A program made the translations under genes and the position numbers. Positions 8,700 through 11,629 of a stretch of 11,629 bases of DNA are shown piece after piece. This DNA is from Chlamydiota bacterium. Lineage in GTDB: Bacteria; Chlamydiota; Chlamydiia; Chlamydiales; Simkaniaceae. Within the stretch, counting starts at the first letter, position 1; each line of letters opens with the position of its first letter. The notes beneath the pieces were generated by a model, which had not been told where the DNA came from, made no database searches, and saw only the letters and a list, made by a program, of their open reading frames with translations. The stretch spans positions 1 through 11,629 of the forward strand of contig JAJFMG010000116.1 of the NCBI GenBank assembly GCA_021772295.1, given 5' to 3'.

Positions 8700-8705
8700 A
8701 TTATA
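8700..8705 (-). promoter_or_regulatory. Candidate -10 box of the 336-residue orphan
   Basis: The minus strand reads a perfect TATAAT here, about 23 bases before the start codon, which would leave a leader of only about 15 bases. No good -35 lies 16-18 bases further upstream (best is TTGCGA at 19 bases). An alternative is TTGATT (plus-strand 8743-8748) with GATAAC (8721-8726), spacing 16. Either is tentative in such A/T-rich DNA. Confidence 0.3.
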
Positions 8706-8936
8706 ATTTTACATAATTATGTTATCGCAATTAAGTTAAATTAATCAAGTTAATAACGACTTAAGTTATTAATTTTCATAAAGTTGTGAACTTTTAATTT
8801 TAATTAATCTTATTGTAATTTTTAAGATTATATCTTTTAATTTTTATTCTTAATTAATTAAAATTTATATCTGTTGTTTTGAAATAAATGATTGTTTTTT
8901 CAAGCATAATTAAAGTCTCTACAAATACTCTTTTTC

Positions 8937-8965
8937 TTGTGAAATACCTAGATAGCGCTTATACT
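8937..8965 (+). promoter_or_regulatory. Predicted promoter of the 62-residue coiled-coil gene
   Basis: TTGTGA at 8937-8942 and TATACT at 8960-8965, spacing exactly 17 bases. Transcription would start near 8972, giving a leader of about 39 bases that contains the strong AGGAGG site. Box quality and position are good, and the surrounding sequence is less A/T-rich than the DNA to its left. Confidence 0.58.
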
Positions 8966-9010
8966 AAGCATATGTTCCATCCTTAATAATATAATAATAG
9001 GAGGATAATA

Positions 9011-9199
9011 ATGGATAAACGAGCAAATGCAACCATTGCAAAATTAGAAAGCAAGGTAGATTTTTTAGAAGCTGAACTTATTTATTTAAATAAGATCCTA
9101 GTTCAAGTAGGTTTCACTGAGGGTATTCTGACTCTTAAAGAAACTGTAAATGAGCTTTTGGAAGAGTCTCAAGAGGTTATCTTTAAAAAAGAAAACTAA
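9011..9199 (+). CDS. Small coiled-coil protein of unknown function
   Basis: A 62-residue protein with no recognised family. Residues 9-30 show a clean heptad pattern: I9, L12, V16, L19, L23, L26 and L30 occupy a/d positions, predicting a short parallel coiled coil and hence probably a dimer or higher oligomer. A break at GF (34-35) is followed by a second amphipathic, acidic helix (38-56) and a lysine-rich tail. It resembles small SlyX-like coiled-coil proteins in size and style only; I do not assign it there. Support for a real gene is strong: an ideal AGGAGG at 8999-9004 six bases before the ATG, a promoter upstream, and an intrinsic terminator 25 bases after the stop. No signal peptide or membrane segment is seen. 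Confidence 0.85.
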   Translation: MDKRANATIAKLESKVDFLEAELIYLNKILVQVGFTEGILTLKETVNELLEESQEVIFKKEN

Positions 9200-9223
9200 T
9201 GGCTTCTCTTTTTGCATGCGAAG

Positions 9224-9254
9224 AAAGGCAGATACAATATCTGCCTTTTTTTTT
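9224..9254 (+). terminator. Intrinsic terminator of the 62-residue gene
   Basis: AAAGGCAGATA (9224-9234) pairs perfectly with TATCTGCCTTT (9238-9248) around a 3-base loop and runs into an uninterrupted T-tract to 9254. It lies 25 bases past the stop codon, separating this gene from the ferredoxin unit. Confidence 0.93.
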
Positions 9255-9260
9255 GCCCTG

Positions 9261-9299
9261 TTGCTTTAAAGGGGTATTTACGGTTTAATTTACGGTAAA
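9261..9299 (+). promoter_or_regulatory. Candidate promoter with overlapping direct repeat upstream of the ferredoxin
   Basis: TTGCTT (9261-9266) and TTTAAT (9284-9289) are 17 bases apart, a plausible weak promoter starting near 9296. Overlapping the -10 is a direct repeat of ATTTACGGT at 9276-9284 and 9288-9296, with a 12-base period. The second copy completes the palindrome TTTACGGTAAA (9289-9299, 5-1-5). The arrangement looks like an operator, but no regulator is known from this window. Confidence 0.4.
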
Positions 9300-9316
9300 A
9301 ATGAGGAGATTTACTC

Positions 9317-9577
9317 ATGGCAAAACTTATTTTTAATGAAGATGAAGAAATTGAAGTAGAGGATGGTACACCTCTTAAAGAAATTTGTGAGGAGTCCGGT
9401 GTTCCTTTTGCCTGTGAAGAAGGTGTATGCGGCACCTGCGTGGTAGAAGTTACAGAAGGAATGGAAAATCTTACAGAGTTTACTGAAGAAGAGATGGACT
9501 TTCTTGGAGACCAGGAAGAAGAAAGGCTTGCTTGCCAATGTAAAATCAAAGGCGGCTGCGTCAAACTGAGCTTTTAA
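9317..9577 (+). CDS. [2Fe-2S] ferredoxin
   Basis: A small cytosolic one-electron carrier of 86 residues with a beta-grasp [2Fe-2S] ferredoxin fold. The cluster ligands are visible as C33-x4-C38-x2-C41 (ACEEGVCGTC) and C73 in LACQCKIKG, the plant-type spacing pattern. Extra cysteines at 24, 75 and 81 are unlikely to be ligands. The protein is very acidic, particularly at 8-16 and 55-70, as expected for a ferredoxin that docks on basic partners. The start is fixed by AGGAG at 9304-9308, eight bases before the ATG. The next gene, a DUF1858-IscA fusion, begins 2 bases after the stop codon. That suggests the two are co-expressed and that the neighbour helps mature this or other Fe-S proteins. The physiological partner is unknown. 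Confidence 0.93.
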   Translation: MAKLIFNEDEEIEVEDGTPLKEICEESGVPFACEEGVCGTCVVEVTEGMENLTEFTEEEMDFLGDQEEERLACQCKIKGGCVKLSF

Positions 9578-9579
9578 TC

Positions 9580-10149
9580 ATGACTAAGAATCCAGATCAA
9601 ATTTTCAAAGAAATGACTATTGAGGACATTTTCAAAAAATTTCCCTCCAGAGCTCAATTATTAGCGCAAGAAATGACTAAACTTGGCCTAAGCTGCGTTG
9701 GGTGCTCAGCATCGACTTGGGAAACCCTGGAAGCGGGCATGCTTGGTCACGGAATGAATGAGGAAGATATCACCTCCCTTGTAAATCGCTTAAATGAGAT
9801 TTTAAGGGTTGAAATAGACGATAAAACGATCAAGATGACTGAAAGGGCAGTAAGTAAGTTTAAATCGATTTTAAAGGAAGATAAGAAAGAAGGCTGGGGC
9901 CTTCGATTTGGGGATAAGCCAGGTGGTTGCGGTGGTTTTGAGTACGTATTGGACTTTTCAGAAAAAAAAGACACTGATGATGTGGTATTTATCTCTCACG
10001 GAATTGAAATTTACGTGAATAAAGAGGGTTTAGATAGACTAATGGGATCTCAAATCGATTATCTAGATGGTTTAAATGGCTCTGGCTTCAAAATAACCAA
10101 TCCAAAGGTCAAAAGCTCTTGCAGCTGCGGGAACTCACAAAGCTATTAA
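9580..10149 (+). CDS. DUF1858 domain fused to IscA/ErpA-type Fe-S carrier
   Basis: A 189-residue two-domain protein. Residues about 12-75 match the DUF1858 pattern: TIEDIFKKFP, the cysteine pair C39-V-G-C42 in GLSCVGC, TWETLEAG and a C-terminal LNEIL helix. Residues about 83-189 are an A-type Fe-S carrier (HesB/IscA fold), with C117 in GGCGGFEY and C181/C183 in SCSCG. The 64-residue gap from C117 to C181 equals that between Cys35 and Cys99 of E. coli IscA. A-type carriers bind a [2Fe-2S] or [4Fe-4S] cluster and deliver it to apoproteins. The start lies 2 bases past the ferredoxin stop and has no clear ribosome site of its own, so translation is probably coupled. The role of the DUF1858 part is not established; its CxxC could bind a cluster or metal. 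Confidence 0.9.
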   Translation: MTKNPDQIFKEMTIEDIFKKFPSRAQLLAQEMTKLGLSCVGCSASTWETLEAGMLGHGMNEEDITSLVNRLNEILRVEIDDKTIKMTERAVSKFKSILKEDKKEGWGLRFGDKPGGCGGFEYVLDFSEKKDTDDVVFISHGIEIYVNKEGLDRLMGSQIDYLDGLNGSGFKITNPKVKSSCSCGNSQSY

Positions 10150-10154
10150 AATAA

Positions 10155-10190
10155 AAATATCCCTCAAAGAACATTCTTTGAGGGATATTT
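10155..10190. terminator. Bidirectional hairpin between the Fe-S operon and the convergent orphan
   Basis: A perfect 17-bp inverted repeat pairs 10155-10171 with 10174-10190 (core ATCCCTCAAAGAA). The tip opens to give a workable loop. On the minus strand it runs into a U-rich tail (TTTTTATTTTAA), a good terminator for the gene at 10211-11398. On the plus strand the U-tract is only the end of the stem, so termination of the Fe-S operon may be less efficient. Confidence 0.85.
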
Positions 10191-10210
10191 GAATGCTAGG
10201 TTTTTAGCAA

Positions 10211-11398
10211 TTAGACTCTAAATCCTTCAATAATTTGATCAAGAAAGGCTTTATTTGAGAATATTATTGCAAGTTTCTTTACTAAATCAGTCTCAGTGCT
10301 GATTGATGGGAATGTAGTAACAACATTCTCTCTCAATGTAAATGCTTCTAAAATTGCTTTATCTTTTTCAGGCATTAAGATATCAAAATTGCCATTTTGA
10401 ATACAAGTTCTGTAGTTTTTAAAAGCTGCTTCTCGCTCATAGGGCTTAAAACTTAGATATTCTGTTGAATATGTAGTTTCAGAAAGAGGAGGAGTTATAC
10501 TTTCTGTAGCAACCTCATAACTAGGAGGAGGGGGTGTACTTGTTTCGGAAGTACCTTCTGTAGCAACCTCAAAACTTGGAGAAGGGGGTGTATTTGTTTC
10601 GGAAGCATGTTCTGATGGTTCTTGCTCTTTAGCTTCGATTAAAGAATCGTTATTATTTTGGTGAGGAATTTCTTCATTTGCGAATCTAAGCTCTATTTGG
10701 CTTGTTCTAGGTTGAGGGCCAATCATTAAAGTGAAAAGAGTTTGATGTGTAATTCCAGATAGTAAGTCTCGTGGAAGATTATGCTGTTCTAACAGTTCTT
10801 GGCAAAATCTTTTTGCGGCTATTTTCGTAAGTTCGGGGTGAGATGTATTTAGTGAATCACTTGTACAGACCAGCTTTTCACCCTTTTCCATAGCAACGCC
10901 ACAGATATGTTCATAGAAAGAATGCCTGTCCGCTTCGGGTAAATTCTTAAATTCGTTCTGAATTGCCTGCTCATTTTCAGGGTCGTTTAAGGCACCTTTT
11001 TGTATTTGAATAAATAGATCAAGAACTGGGTTGTTACACTCTTCCCGGATAACTTGTTCAAAATCTTCTGTTACTTTTGCTTTTTTTGGAGTATCATTAA
11101 AGCTAGATAGATTATTATTAGGGGGTAAATGCAACCCTTCTTTTGTAATAAACCCACCTTTTTTTACAAAATCTCTATTTGCATCTAGAAAATGGGTTAA
11201 TGCAAACAATCTTGTTCTATCCATTACTGGAAGTTGAAAGTCATCTGGTAATGCAACCGGGACACCATTTTGAAATAGTGAAATATAAGCTTCAATTCGT
11301 GTTCCATCTTCGTTTTCTACAACTCCACAAGGAATAGAGATGTTATTGCCAATAGTTGAGATGTTATTGTCACTAGTTGAGTGAGATAATGCTGACAT
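10211..11398 (-). CDS. Hypothetical protein with Pro-rich PPxY repeats
   Basis: I do not recognise this 395-residue protein. Residues 1-25 (MSALSHSTSDNNIST...) are rich in Ser, Thr and Asn without a hydrophobic core, the composition typical of type III secretion N-termini, though this is not proof. Residues about 26-240 look like a mixed or helical domain with no known motif. Residues about 245-312 are an acidic, Pro/Ser/Thr-rich linker holding two 18-residue repeats (266-283 and 284-301). The second carries PPPPSYE with a PPxY core at 291-294; the first reads PPSPSFE. Residues about 315-395 form a C-terminal helical segment. AAAGG lies about 7 bases before the ATG, with a promoter upstream and a terminator hairpin downstream, so it is probably transcribed alone. 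It shares the PPSYE core with the orphan at 7667-8677, but I see no other similarity. Confidence 0.85.
   Translation of the reverse strand: MSALSHSTSDNNISTIGNNISIPCGVVENEDGTRIEAYISLFQNGVPVALPDDFQLPVMDRTRLFALTHFLDANRDFVKKGGFITKEGLHLPPNNNLSSFNDTPKKAKVTEDFEQVIREECNNPVLDLFIQIQKGALNDPENEQAIQNEFKNLPEADRHSFYEHICGVAMEKGEKLVCTSDSLNTSHPELTKIAAKRFCQELLEQHNLPRDLLSGITHQTLFTLMIGPQPRTSQIELRFANEEIPHQNNNDSLIEAKEQEPSEHASETNTPPSPSFEVATEGTSETSTPPPPSYEVATESITPPLSETTYSTEYLSFKPYEREAAFKNYRTCIQNGNFDILMPEKDKAILEAFTLRENVVTTFPSISTETDLVKKLAIIFSNKAFLDQIIEGFRV
10502..10609 (-). repeat. Two 54-bp in-frame tandem repeats in the 395-residue orphan
   Basis: Units 10502-10555 and 10556-10609 match at 46 of their first 50 bases. 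Each encodes 18 residues of the form SETxTPPxPSxEVATExx. The few differences change the critical positions: one unit keeps PPPPSY while the other has PPSPSF, destroying the PPxY core. A partial third copy of the TPP...SETT type follows in the protein at about 302-309. Confidence 0.9.
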
Positions 11399-11439
11399 AA
11401 TAAAACCTTTTTTTATAAATTTATTAATTTTACAATTTT

Positions 11440-11468
11440 ATTATATAAAAAGACCGTTAATAAGTCTA
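11440..11468 (-). promoter_or_regulatory. Predicted promoter of the 395-residue orphan
   Basis: Minus strand: TAGACT (plus-strand 11463-11468, 4/6 match to the -35 consensus), a 17-base spacer, and a perfect TATAAT (plus-strand 11440-11445). Transcription would start near 11433, giving a leader of about 35 bases. The remaining DNA to the window edge is A/T-rich and shows no gene. Confidence 0.5.
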
Positions 11469-11629
11469 GTCTTGTTTTTAACTTAATAATATTTGACTAA
11501 TTATGTGTTAAAGTTCTTATTTTAAATAATTTAGGTAAAATAAAAAAAATAATTGTTGATTATGAGTTGCTTGACAATAGAAATCTAACTAAATGGCTCT
11601 AGTAGTATTATATATACGCCGTTTCAAAA

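Larger units (their letters stand above)
8678..9010. other. A/T-rich divergent intergenic region
   Basis: These 333 bases separate the divergent 336-residue orphan (leftward) and the 62-residue coiled-coil gene (rightward). The part from 8691 to about 8930 is extremely A/T-rich, with no credible gene. It holds a candidate -10 for the leftward gene at 8700-8705, a perfect 12-bp palindrome ACATAATTATGT at 8711-8722, and a well-formed promoter for the rightward gene at 8937-8965. No RNA gene is recognised. Confidence 0.65.

Noticed and set aside
8711..8722. Perfect 12-bp palindrome ACATAATTATGT upstream of the 336-residue orphan
   Set aside because: Composed almost only of A and T in extremely A/T-rich DNA, where such palindromes arise readily. 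It is recorded in the intergenic entry but not promoted to an operator.
9196..9564. 122-codon open frame antisense to the ferredoxin
   Set aside because: Low-complexity Ser-rich shadow of the acidic ferredoxin codons; it also crosses a strong terminator.
11571..11576. Perfect TTGACA near the right edge on the plus strand
   Set aside because: No acceptable -10 lies 16-18 bases downstream (the nearest TATTAT is at a spacing of 29), and no gene follows within the window.

Overview
The window looks like the chromosome of an A+T-rich, host-associated bacterium, most likely a member of the Chlamydiota outside the genus Chlamydia (an 'environmental' chlamydia). This is an inference. It rests on the sucA-sucB-lpdA cluster with a short E2 subunit, the small acidic [2Fe-2S] ferredoxin beside an A-type Fe-S carrier, and long orphan proteins with eukaryote-like linear motifs. 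No rRNA, tRNA, insertion sequence or CRISPR is visible to settle the taxonomy.

Layout. Positions 1-347 hold little beyond a possible truncated gene end and a good promoter. A plus-strand operon at 348-5579 encodes the full 2-oxoglutarate dehydrogenase complex: E1 (sucA), E2 (sucB) and E3 (lpdA). sucA and sucB overlap by 4 bases, and a strong bidirectional terminator closes the operon. Convergent to it lies a minus-strand orphan of 561 residues (5664-7349), mostly charged helix with one hydrophobic segment. After a very A/T-rich spacer comes a second minus-strand orphan of 336 residues (7667-8677). Its N-terminal half is Pro/Ser/Glu-rich and contains an SAPPSYEE motif. Then follow a plus-strand 62-residue coiled-coil gene with its own promoter and terminator, and a plus-strand pair for Fe-S metabolism: a ferredoxin and a DUF1858-IscA fusion. 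A terminator hairpin separates this pair from a third minus-strand orphan of 395 residues (10211-11398), which carries two 18-residue Pro-rich repeats, one with PPPPSYE.

How it fits together. The plus-strand genes are conserved metabolism: TCA-cycle oxidative decarboxylation plus Fe-S electron transfer and cluster assembly. The minus-strand genes are all unrecognised and appear to be single-gene units. Each has A/T-rich upstream DNA; for two of them a TATAAT box with a well-spaced -35 can be read. Two of the three carry the same PPSYE core, the WW-domain ligand type used by host NEDD4-family adaptors and viral late domains. The most interesting hypothesis here is that these two are secreted proteins mimicking host ESCRT/ubiquitin-ligase docking motifs. 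The motifs are read directly from the sequence; secretion and function are inferred.
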